Shown: positions 6,490 to 13,102 of the stretch, in pieces
Layout of the letters: each line of letters starts with the position of its first letter
How positions within the stretch are numbered: position 1 is the stretch's first letter
Assembly (NCBI GenBank): GCA_025936595.1
Contig: JAICTB010000028.1
Coordinates: forward strand, 1 to 14,303
Length of the DNA: 14,303 nt
DNA from: Thermoleophilia bacterium
GTDB taxonomy: Bacteria; Actinomycetota; Thermoleophilia; Gaiellales; Gaiellaceae
Direction of reading: 5' to 3'
Notes under the pieces: generated by a model
The model's input: only the letters and a program-made list of their open reading frames with translations
What the model was told of the DNA's origin: nothing
Database searches by the model: none
Position numbers and translations under genes: made by a program

Positions 6490-7380
6490 GTGCAGTGGAC
6501 GGCATTCGGGATCGCGCTCGCCTGCCAGCTCATGAAGCTGCTCTTTCGCGCGCGCGCCTGGCAGAACATCGTCCGCGCGGCCTATCCGACAGGACGGCTG
6601 CTCTACCGCCACGCATTCGGCGCCTACGTCGCGGGTGTCGGCGTCAACTCGATTGCACCTGCGCGCGGCGGCGACCTGGTGAAGCTCTACCTCGTCAAGC
6701 ACCGCATGGAAGGGGCGACGTATCCCACACTGGCCTCGACGCTCGTCGTCGAGACGATGTTCGACTTCTTCATTGCGGGCGGGCTGATGATCTGGGCGCT
6801 CTCGATCGGAGTGCTGCCGACGCACCAGGTGTACTCGCGTATTCCCACGGTCGACTGGAAGTTCTTCCTGCGCCACGAAGAAGCAACGGCGATCGGGCTT
6901 GCGGTGCTGGCGCTCGCCGGCGTCGTGGTCTTCTTCTGGGCGCGCCGGCGCGTCGAGGATTTCTGGGAGCGTGTGCGCCTGGGGTTTGCGATCCTCGGCG
7001 ACCGGCGGCGGTTCACGCTCGGAGTGCTGCTGCCGCAGGCTGTCTCGTGGATCTTTCGCATCGCGACGCTTTACTTCTTCCTGGAGGCGTTCGGCGTTCA
7101 CGCGTCGGTGCACAACGCCCTCCTCGCACAGGTCGTCGACTCGCTCGCGACGCTCTTCCCGGCGACGCCGGGCGGCGCCGGAACCAAGCAGGGATTGATC
7201 GTCTACCTCTTCCGCCGCTCGGCCGTCTCGACGTCGCTGCTCCTTGCGTTCAGCGTCGGCATGAACATCGCGGTCACGGTCGAGAACCTCCTGCTCGGGC
7301 TGGCCGCAATCGGCCTGATGGCGCGCACGCTCTCGTTCAAGCGGCTGCGTCTGCACGCGCGTACCGAGCAGGCCCGGTAG
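6490..7380 (+). CDS. Flippase-like / lysylphosphatidylglycerol synthase transmembrane-domain protein
   Basis: A multi-pass membrane protein of the LPG-synthase-TM / UPF0104 (YbhN, AglD) type, 296 residues from GTG 6490. Members are thought to flip or handle lipids, but no reaction can be assigned here. The family hallmarks are NSIAPARGGDLVKLYL (53-68), VVETMFDFFIAG (86-97), and the PGGAG motif in FPATPGGAGTKQG (223-235). Hydrophobic segments lie near 3-20, 41-58, 82-108, 133-150, 176-199 and 250-278. It lacks the soluble aminoacyl-transferase domain of MprF. The annotated start is conservative: 17 more in-frame codons run back to a CTG at 6439 and encode a plausible leading segment (GAFLHAVAVFFHHLTE). 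The GTG at 6490 has no separate ribosome binding site and lies in a small hairpin. The stop overlaps the priA GTG by one base. Confidence 0.85.
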   Translation: MQWTAFGIALACQLMKLLFRARAWQNIVRAAYPTGRLLYRHAFGAYVAGVGVNSIAPARGGDLVKLYLVKHRMEGATYPTLASTLVVETMFDFFIAGGLMIWALSIGVLPTHQVYSRIPTVDWKFFLRHEEATAIGLAVLALAGVVVFFWARRRVEDFWERVRLGFAILGDRRRFTLGVLLPQAVSWIFRIATLYFFLEAFGVHASVHNALLAQVVDSLATLFPATPGGAGTKQGLIVYLFRRSAVSTSLLLAFSVGMNIAVTVENLLLGLAAIGLMARTLSFKRLRLHARTEQAR

Positions 7381-9293
7381 TGCCGTTCGCAGCGGTCTAT
7401 CCACTCGTGAACGCGCGTGCCGTCGCGCGCGCGTTCACGTACGAGGTCGACGAGACGGTCGCGGTGGGCGCGATCGTGCGGGTGCCGTTCGGACGCTCGC
7501 GCGCGCGAGGGATCGTCACCGAGATCGTCGACGCGCCGCCGGAAGGAGTTCAGACCCGGGCGATCGAGGCCGTGATCGGAGAGCTCCCGCCGGCACTCGT
7601 CGAGCTCGCGCTGTGGATCGCCGACTACTACGGCTCGACGCCCGCGCGCGCGCTCGCGCTCGTCGCGCCCGAGGCACCGAAGCGCCGGAAGGAACAGGCA
7701 CCGCCGGCCGAGCGCCAGGCTCTCACGGGAGAAGCGGAGCCCGTCTCGCTCTCCGAGTCGCAGCGCGCCGCCGTCGAGAGGATCGTCGGCAGCGAAGGTG
7801 GCACGTTCCTGCTCTACGGCGCCACGGGGTCGGGCAAGACGGAGGTGTACCTCCAGGCGTGTGCTGCGATGCTCGAACGCGGATTTGGCGCGATCGTGCT
7901 CGTGCCGGAGATCGCGCTCGCGCCGCAGACGGTGGGGCGCGTCCGCCGCCGTTTCGGTGAGCGCGTCGCGATCCTGCATTCTGCGCTCACGGAGGCCGAA
8001 CGGCGCGACGAGCGCGCGCGGATCGCGAGCGGCGAGGCGCGCATCGTCGTCGGCGCACGCTCGGCGGTGTTCGCGCCGCTTCGCGGGCTCGGCCTGATCG
8101 TCGTCGACGAGGAGCACGACGCGTCGTACAAGCAGGACTCGGATCCGCGCTACGACGCGCGAACCGTTGCGGCAAAGCGCGCATCGCTCGAGGGAGCCGT
8201 CGCGGTGTACGGGTCGGCAACGCCGCGGCCCGAGAGCTGGGCTGCGCTCGAGCGGCTCGAGCTCGGCGGGCGGATCGGCGCAGAGTTGCCGCCGGTCCGC
8301 GTTGTCGATCTGCGGCGTGAGGCCGGCTACCCGCTGTCGGCGCCGCTTCTCTCGGAGCTTCGGAAGGTGGTCGAGCATCGAGGGAAGGCGATCCTCCTGC
8401 TCAACCGCCGCGGCGTCGCACCTGCGCTGCACTGCCGCGCCTGCGGGACGACGATTCGCTGCCCGAACTGCGACGTGTCGCTCGTGCTCCACGGCGACAC
8501 CTCGCTTCGGTGTCACCATTGCGGGCACGCCGCAGACGCGCCCGCGAACTGTCCCGCGTGCGGCTCTCCCGAGCTCGCGCGCCTGGGTGCCGGGACGCAG
8601 AAGCTCGAGCGGGAGCTCGCGCGCGAGGTGCCGGAGCTCGAGCTGATCCGGCTCGACGCGGATGCCGTGGCGAAGCCGGAGCAGCTCGCTGCGTCGCTCG
8701 GGCGGTTCCGGGACACCGACGGCGTGGTGCTGCTCGGCACGCAGATGGTGGCGAAGGGCCACCACTTCTCCGGGGTGGAGCTCGCGGCCGTCGTCGACGC
8801 CGACACGGGTCTCGCGATGCCGGACTTCCGCGCCGAGGAGCGCACGTTCCAGATGATCACGCAGCTCGCCGGTCGCAGCGGCCGTGACGCTCCCGGACGC
8901 GTGCTCGTCCAGACGTTCCAGCCGGACGCCCGGCCGATCACGCACGCGGCGCGGCACGACGTCGTTCGCTTTCTCGCCGAAGAGCTCGAGCGTCGCAAGG
9001 CGCTCGACTACCCGCCGTTCGCGCACCTCGTCCGCGTTCTCGTCACCGGCCCTGCGATCGAGCCTGTGGTGCGCGCGCTCGACGAGCTCAAGGCGGGGAT
9101 CAAGGATGCCGAGCTGCTCGGCCCGGCGGTGCTTCTGCGGTTGCGCAGCAGGCACCGCGCGCAGCTCGTGGCCAAGACGACGCAGCCGCGCCGGATCGCC
9201 TCGCAAGCGGCGCGCCTGCTCGCGGCCGCGGCGCCTGCGATGCGTCGCGCGAAGCTGACCGCCGTCGTCGACGTCGACCCGCAGAGCCTCTGA
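7380..9293 (+). CDS. priA: Primosomal protein N' (replication restart helicase PriA)
   Basis: A 3'-to-5' DNA helicase that recognises stalled forks and reloads the replicative helicase. The 637-residue protein has an N-terminal DNA-binding part (about 1-110), Walker A GATGSGKT (147-154), the DEEH box (243-246), GSATP (278-282), LLGTQMVAKGHHF (451-463) and QLAGRSGR (495-502). The zinc-binding insertion has eight cysteines in four CxxC pairs (C352/C355, C361/C364, C378/C381, C391/C394). It is shorter than E. coli PriA (732), mostly in the N-terminal part. Mycobacterial and other Actinomycetes PriA proteins are known to have degenerate helicase motifs; here all are intact, so an active helicase is likely. 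The start GTG at 7380 shares a base with the previous stop and gives the canonical N-terminus. priA near metK, def and fmt is an actinobacterial arrangement. Confidence 0.97.
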   Translation: MPFAAVYPLVNARAVARAFTYEVDETVAVGAIVRVPFGRSRARGIVTEIVDAPPEGVQTRAIEAVIGELPPALVELALWIADYYGSTPARALALVAPEAPKRRKEQAPPAERQALTGEAEPVSLSESQRAAVERIVGSEGGTFLLYGATGSGKTEVYLQACAAMLERGFGAIVLVPEIALAPQTVGRVRRRFGERVAILHSALTEAERRDERARIASGEARIVVGARSAVFAPLRGLGLIVVDEEHDASYKQDSDPRYDARTVAAKRASLEGAVAVYGSATPRPESWAALERLELGGRIGAELPPVRVVDLRREAGYPLSAPLLSELRKVVEHRGKAILLLNRRGVAPALHCRACGTTIRCPNCDVSLVLHGDTSLRCHHCGHAADAPANCPACGSPELARLGAGTQKLERELAREVPELELIRLDADAVAKPEQLAASLGRFRDTDGVVLLGTQMVAKGHHFSGVELAAVVDADTGLAMPDFRAEERTFQMITQLAGRSGRDAPGRVLVQTFQPDARPITHAARHDVVRFLAEELERRKALDYPPFAHLVRVLVTGPAIEPVVRALDELKAGIKDAELLGPAVLLRLRSRHRAQLVAKTTQPRRIASQAARLLAAAAPAMRRAKLTAVVDVDPQSL

Positions 9294-9320
9294 CCTCGCC
9301 GCCGGTGGCACCATGGCGTC

Positions 9321-9803
9321 GTGACGCGGCGGCGGCCGGAGGAGATCATCGGCGAGTGGGGGATCCGGGACGTGACCCCGCCCTCGCAGGCCGAGCGAAG
9401 GAAGCTCGCGGCGGAGCACGAGCTGAATCCACTCACGGGAGGCGCGCTGCCGCGCCGGATCCGCCGCTTCCGCGCGGATCCGGACACGTATCTCGCCTCG
9501 CGCGGCGGGCCGCTGCCGTACATGCAGCGGCTGCGCCAGATCGACGACGCGATCGCGGAGCACGAGGCGCGCCTCGCCGAGGCGTATGACGCGTCTGCCG
9601 GCGACCGCGCCGCGTGGCGGCGGGTCGCGGAGCGGTGGAGCTTCTCGGAGGTGAACGACCTGATCGCGCGGCACAACCGCTGGTACCCGATCGAGGCGCG
9701 ACTCGCCATGGACCCGCGCACGCGCGACTATGTCAAGATCGGCGGCCGCTCCTACCGTCGCGAGCCACTCGACCTCGCCTGGATCCTCGACCGCTTCCCC
9801 TAG
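9321..9803 (+). CDS. Conserved-looking protein of unknown function, 160 residues
   Basis: I do not recognise a named domain with confidence. The product is soluble, charged and mainly helical. A basic stretch LPRRIRRFRADPDTYLASRG (43-62) is followed by a probable amphipathic helix (66-91). The C-terminal part holds FSEVNDLIARHNRWYPIEAR (108-127) and ends DPRTRDYV..GGRSYRREPLDLAWILDRFP. The aromatic-rich WYPIEARL and the tightly packed C-terminus suggest a real folded domain. There is no signal peptide, membrane segment or cysteine. GTG 9321 is chosen because an ATG at 9313 runs into a stop within three codons. It lies 27 bases after priA in the same direction, so co-transcription is likely. 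The stop codon falls inside the left arm of a 62-bp hairpin, which may mark the 3' end of the transcript. A remote link to DnaJ-associated DUF families was considered but not supported. Confidence 0.75.
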   Translation: MTRRRPEEIIGEWGIRDVTPPSQAERRKLAAEHELNPLTGGALPRRIRRFRADPDTYLASRGGPLPYMQRLRQIDDAIAEHEARLAEAYDASAGDRAAWRRVAERWSFSEVNDLIARHNRWYPIEARLAMDPRTRDYVKIGGRSYRREPLDLAWILDRFP

Positions 9804-9860
9804 ATGGTTGATCGGTAATTGGCGTTGGTGCGGCGATGAATTGCCGATCAATCATCTAGG
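9799..9860. repeat. 62-bp inverted repeat (22-bp arms, 18-nt loop) between the unknown gene and def
   Basis: The left arm (9799-9820, starting CCTAGATGG, ending GGTAATT) and right arm (9839-9860, starting AATTGCC, ending CATCTAGG) are complementary at 20 of 22 positions. Both mismatches would be G-U pairs in RNA transcribed rightward, so the RNA stem would be unbroken. The loop is 9821-9838. Each arm has 9 G/C of 22, far below the surrounding DNA. The left arm contains the stop codon of the upstream gene, and the right arm overlaps the putative -35 of def. There is no T-run after it, so a standard intrinsic terminator is not supported. Possible roles are an operator, RNA 3'-end processing or stability structure, or a small palindromic mobile repeat. 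Confidence 0.8.
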
Positions 9861-9870
9861 TATCTACACT
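9841..9870 (+). promoter_or_regulatory. Putative def promoter (near-leaderless)
   Basis: TTGCCG at 9841-9846 (4 of 6 to the -35 consensus) and TACACT at 9865-9870 (TAnnnT, 4 of 6 to -10) are separated by 18 bases. The -10 ends nine bases before the def GTG, the same distance as at metK, and no Shine-Dalgarno sequence precedes the GTG (GCCTCGCCT). The -35 lies within the right arm of the large inverted repeat, so a protein bound there would be expected to block this promoter. Inferred from sequence only. Confidence 0.45.
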
Positions 9871-9879
9871 GCCTCGCCT

Positions 9880-10476
9880 GTGGCCGACGAACACGCGCAC
9901 GAGCACGAACCCGACGACGAGCACGAGCACGACGAGGTCGACGAGCGGGCCGAGCTCGAGCTCGAAGCAGCCAGACGGTTCGCTCTCTCGCAGATCCGCC
10001 AGTACGGCGATCCCGCGCTGCGCCTGAAGGCGCACGAGGTCGAGACGGTCGACGACGACGTGCGGCGTCTCATCGACAGGATGACCACGCTGATGCACCA
10101 GGCGCAGGGCGTCGGGCTCGCAGCGACGCAGGTTGGCGTGCTCCGCCGGATCTTCGTGTTCGAGCCCGACGACGAAGGGCCGCGAGCGATCGTCAATCCG
10201 GTCGTCGCCGACCGCGACGACGCGACGGCGATCGATGACGAAGGTTGTCTCTCGCTCCAGGGGGTGCGCGTGCCGGTTGAGCGCTCGACGCGGATCGTCC
10301 TCGAAGGCAAGGACGAGAACGGAGACGACGTTCGCCACGAGCTCGACGAATACGGGTCGCGCATCGCGCTGCACGAGCTCGACCATCTCGACGGCGTGCT
10401 GATCGTCGACCGCACTGACGACGAGCACCGCAAGCAGGCGCTCGCCACGCTGCGGCCGCGCGCCGTCCTCCGTTGA
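9880..10476 (+). CDS. def: Peptide deformylase with a His/Asp/Glu-rich N-terminal tail
   Basis: Removes the formyl group from nascent N-terminal methionine using a bound Fe(II) or similar metal. All three catalytic motifs are present in the 198 residues: GVGLAATQ (77-84), EGCLS (121-125, Cys123 a metal ligand) and HELDH (165-169). The usual fold starts near residue 37 (SQIRQYGDPAL). Ahead of it is an acidic tail with His at 5, 7, 9, 15 and 17 and a run of Asp/Glu to about residue 29, not part of the standard enzyme. GTG 9880 is preferred: no ATG, GTG or TTG occurs in frame between it and the catalytic domain, so the tail is probably translated. Upstream in-frame codons run through the hairpin and look non-coding. 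Its stop overlaps the TTG of fmt (TTGA), pairing the formyl-removing and formyl-adding enzymes. Confidence 0.95.
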   Translation: MADEHAHEHEPDDEHEHDEVDERAELELEAARRFALSQIRQYGDPALRLKAHEVETVDDDVRRLIDRMTTLMHQAQGVGLAATQVGVLRRIFVFEPDDEGPRAIVNPVVADRDDATAIDDEGCLSLQGVRVPVERSTRIVLEGKDENGDDVRHELDEYGSRIALHELDHLDGVLIVDRTDDEHRKQALATLRPRAVLR

Positions 10477-11252
10477 GGATCGGTATCGCCGCGACGGCGC
10501 CGCTCGGAGCCGACGTGCTCGAGCGTCTCGCCGCAACGCACGACGTCGCGTTCCTGCTCACGCGGCCAGACGCACCGCGCGGTCGCGGCCGCAGGCTCGC
10601 GGCCCCGCCCGCGAAGGAGGCGGCGGAGCGCCTCGGTGTGCCGGTGCGTCAGCCGGAGCAGCCGGAGCTGCCCGAGGACGTCGAGCGGATGGTGATCTGC
10701 GCCTACGGCCTGTACATCCCGCCACGCTTGCTCGCACGCTCGCTGTGGCTCAACGTGCATCCGTCGCTCCTGCCTCGCTGGCGCGGGGCGGCGCCGGTGG
10801 AGCGCGCGATCCTCGCGGGTGACGAGCGCACCGGCGTCTCGATCCACGAGACCGTCGAGGCGCTCGATGCCGGACCGATCGCTGCGCAGGAGGCGTTCGC
10901 GGTAGACGACCTCGATGCCGGCGGCGTCTACGAACGCGCTGCCGAGGTGGCCGCGCGATTGCTGGACCGGGTGCTCGAGCAGCCGTCCTTCACGCCGCAG
11001 GGGGAGCAGGGCGCGAGCTACGCGGAGAAGATCGCCGCGTCCGACCGCGAGCTGAACCTCGCCGATCCCCTCGACTCGTGGCGCCGTGTCCGCGCGCTTG
11101 CGCCGCACATCGGCGCGTGGACGACGCTGCACGGCCGCCGCGTCACGATCTGGCGTGCCCGGCTCGAGGCCGGGGCGTTCGTGCCGGAGGTCGTCCAGCC
11201 CGAGGGCCGCGGCAGGATGAGCTACGACGAGTTCACCCGCGGCGTCCGATGA
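10473..11252 (+). CDS. fmt: Methionyl-tRNA formyltransferase
   Basis: Transfers a formyl group from 10-formyltetrahydrofolate to initiator Met-tRNA. The 259-residue product has the folate/catalytic segment LNVHPSLLPRWRGAAP (93-108) with Asn94 and His96, and the catalytic Asp in EALDAGPI (Asp132). The early RPDAPRGRGR (31-40) matches the family's QPDRPxGRGR loop. It is shorter than E. coli Fmt (315). The N-terminus reads MRIGIAATAP where MRIVFAGTPxF is usual, and the C-terminal anticodon-arm domain (about 180-259) is compact. The rare start TTG 10473 is chosen because it overlaps the def stop (TTGA) and begins the first beta strand exactly. The stop overlaps the rsmB ATG (ATGA). Def-fmt adjacency is widely conserved and agrees with the call. 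Confidence 0.94.
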   Translation: MRIGIAATAPLGADVLERLAATHDVAFLLTRPDAPRGRGRRLAAPPAKEAAERLGVPVRQPEQPELPEDVERMVICAYGLYIPPRLLARSLWLNVHPSLLPRWRGAAPVERAILAGDERTGVSIHETVEALDAGPIAAQEAFAVDDLDAGGVYERAAEVAARLLDRVLEQPSFTPQGEQGASYAEKIAASDRELNLADPLDSWRRVRALAPHIGAWTTLHGRRVTIWRARLEAGAFVPEVVQPEGRGRMSYDEFTRGVR

Positions 11253-12415
11253 TCGCGCCCGCGCGCCGCGCCGCGTACGAGGTCGTGCGCCGCGTCTTCG
11301 AGGAGGACGCCTTCGCGGACCGCGCGCTCGGATCGGCCGTCGAAGGTCTCGACCAGCGTGACCGCGCGCTTGCGCAACGGCTCGCCTACGGGACGGTGCA
11401 GCGCGCGCGCACCCTCGACTTCGGCATCGACCAGCTTGGCAAGCGTCCGGTGCGCAAGCTCGATGGGCCTGTGCGCGCGGCGCTGCGACTCGGCGCGTAC
11501 CAGCTCGCATTCACCGACCAGGCCGAGCATGCCGTCGTCGACGACTCGGTCGAGCTCGTCCGTGCGGCGCGGCTCGAACGCGCGGTGCCGTTCACGAACG
11601 CGGTCATGCGCCGGCTCGCCCAGGGCCTCCGCGGCCTTGTTGCGTCGCTGCCGGAAGGACCCGTCAAGCAGTCGTACCCCGACTGGATCGCGGAGACCTG
11701 GGTGCGCGACTTCGGTCCGGAAACCGCCCTGGAGCTGATGCGCGCGCAGAACGAGCCGCCGGCGCTCGAAGTCCGCTCGTCGGAGCCGGTTGGGGAGGCC
11801 ACTGATATCCCGGGCGCATATGTGGTGGACACCGTCGATATCTCGCGCATGCGCCCGATGAGCCGTGCCTCGCAGCTGGCGGCGCTCGCCGTCGGATCGC
11901 AGCCCGGCGAGCGCATCCTCGACTCGTGCGCCGCGCCGGGGGGCAAGACGTCGATGCTCCACGGCGAGGTCACGGCCGTGGAGGTTCATCCGGGGCGCGC
12001 GCAGGCGCTTGCGCGTGAGGCCGGCCCGAATGTGCGCGTGGTGAACGTCGACGCGCGCGAGCTCGACGAGTCGGGCTTCGACCGGGCGATCGTCGACGCG
12101 CCCTGCTCGGGGCTCGGCGTGCTTGCACGCCGGCCCGATCTGCGCTGGCGTGCGCGGCCGCTGCCGGAGCTGCAGCTGGAGCTGCTGCGCGCGGCCGCCG
12201 AGCGCACGAAGCCGGGCGGGACGATCGTGTACGCCGTCTGCACGCTGAACGCGGACGAGAACGAGGCCGTGGTCGACGCCGCCGGGCTGGAGGTGCTGCC
12301 GCTCGGCGAGGAGTGGCCGCAGTACGCGCACCCGGCGCGCCCCGAGTTTCTACTCACGCTGCCGAGCCGCGACCGGACGAGCGGCTTCTTCATCGCGCGT
12401 CTGCGCGCCGCGTAG
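11249..12415 (+). CDS. rsmB: 16S rRNA m5C967 methyltransferase RsmB (Sun/Fmu)
   Basis: SAM-dependent RNA cytosine-5 methyltransferase predicted to modify 16S rRNA. The 388-residue protein begins with a NusB-like RNA-binding domain (about 1-130, with LAQRLAYGTVQR and VPFTNAVMRRL). The methyltransferase domain follows: the SAM loop DSCAAPGGKT (225-234), the catalytic DAPCSGLGVL (283-292, Cys286) and the second catalytic Cys in YAVCTLNADENE (328-339, Cys331), ending with the typical GFFIARLR. It is somewhat shorter than E. coli RsmB (429). The ATG at 11249 overlaps the fmt stop and gives a family-like N-terminus. The fmt-rsmB pair is a very common bacterial arrangement. The exact target cytosine is by family only; a related m5C methyltransferase is the main alternative. 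Confidence 0.93.
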   Translation: MIAPARRAAYEVVRRVFEEDAFADRALGSAVEGLDQRDRALAQRLAYGTVQRARTLDFGIDQLGKRPVRKLDGPVRAALRLGAYQLAFTDQAEHAVVDDSVELVRAARLERAVPFTNAVMRRLAQGLRGLVASLPEGPVKQSYPDWIAETWVRDFGPETALELMRAQNEPPALEVRSSEPVGEATDIPGAYVVDTVDISRMRPMSRASQLAALAVGSQPGERILDSCAAPGGKTSMLHGEVTAVEVHPGRAQALAREAGPNVRVVNVDARELDESGFDRAIVDAPCSGLGVLARRPDLRWRARPLPELQLELLRAAAERTKPGGTIVYAVCTLNADENEAVVDAAGLEVLPLGEEWPQYAHPARPEFLLTLPSRDRTSGFFIARLRAA

Positions 12416-12427
12416 GATCGAGCCGCG

Positions 12428-13102
12428 GTGTCCTGGCGCGAGTGGATCCGGACGGTCGAGGTCGAGCCGTCGCTGTACGGCGCGGATTTCGCGCACCTCG
12501 GCGACCAGGTCGAGTCGCTGCTGCGCGCCGAGTGCCGCGTCTTTCACTTCGACATCGGCGACGGCCATTTCGTCGAGCCGGTCACGATGGGCCCGATCGT
12601 GCTGCAGGCGATCGCGCCGCTCGTGCACCACCACAGCGGTGTGTTCGACGTGCATCTGATGGTCGAGAGCCCGGCGAAGTACTTCGCGCCGGTCGCTGCC
12701 GCCGGCGGAGACAGCGTGACGTTTCACTACGAGGCGGCCGACGACGTACCCGCGACGATCCGCGCAGCGCGCGAGGCCGGGCTGCAGGCTGGAGTCGCGT
12801 TCAGCCCGGAGACGGAGCCCGAGACGGTTGCGGCCGTCGCCGCCGACGCCGACATCGTCCTCTGCATGGCGATCCACCCCGGCTTCTCCGGCCAGCCGTT
12901 TCGCGAGGAGACGTTCGCGCGCGTCGAGCGGCTGCGGACGGCCCTGCCGGACGTCCCGATCCAGGTCGACGGCGGCGTGAACGCGGACAACATCAGGAGG
13001 CTGCGGGAGGCCGGTGCGACGCTCTTCGTGGCGGCGTCGGCGATCTTCGCGGCCGACGATCTGCCGCGCGCGTACCGGCGGCTCGTGCAGACGCTCGCGT
13101 GA
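12428..13102 (+). CDS. rpe: Ribulose-phosphate 3-epimerase, divergent
   Basis: Interconverts ribulose 5-phosphate and xylulose 5-phosphate in the pentose phosphate pathway, a source of the ribulose 5-phosphate used in riboflavin synthesis. The 224-residue TIM barrel keeps the metal/acid-base residues: EPSLYGADF (13-21, Ser15), His40 and Asp42 in HFDIGDGHFV, His76 in DVHLM and Asp181 in QVDGGVN. Two otherwise strongly conserved positions differ: the Met of xDxMDG is Gly44, and the Asn of xxxNPGFGGQ is His150 (MAIHPGFSGQ). The GTG at 12428 follows rsmB by 12 bases, with a weak AGGA at 12414-12417. It precedes ribD with a GTGA overlap, as in the actinobacterial rpe-ribD arrangement. A related 3-hexulose or allulose-phosphate epimerase is possible but less likely. 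Confidence 0.88.
   Translation: MSWREWIRTVEVEPSLYGADFAHLGDQVESLLRAECRVFHFDIGDGHFVEPVTMGPIVLQAIAPLVHHHSGVFDVHLMVESPAKYFAPVAAAGGDSVTFHYEAADDVPATIRAAREAGLQAGVAFSPETEPETVAAVAADADIVLCMAIHPGFSGQPFREETFARVERLRTALPDVPIQVDGGVNADNIRRLREAGATLFVAASAIFAADDLPRAYRRLVQTLA

Noticed and set aside
7203..9851. Long minus-strand open frame opposite priA
   Set aside because: Shadow of priA: no domain is recognisable, composition is Arg-rich, and priA motifs are complete on the plus strand.
9799..9875. Classical rho-independent terminator after the 160-residue gene
   Set aside because: A strong stem exists, but it is not followed by a T-run (TATCTACACT) and the base of the stem covers the stop codon.
9730..9879. 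Upstream extension of def through the hairpin
   Set aside because: It would overlap the unknown gene and translate the inverted repeat, with no family-like sequence. GTG 9880 fits the promoter spacing better.
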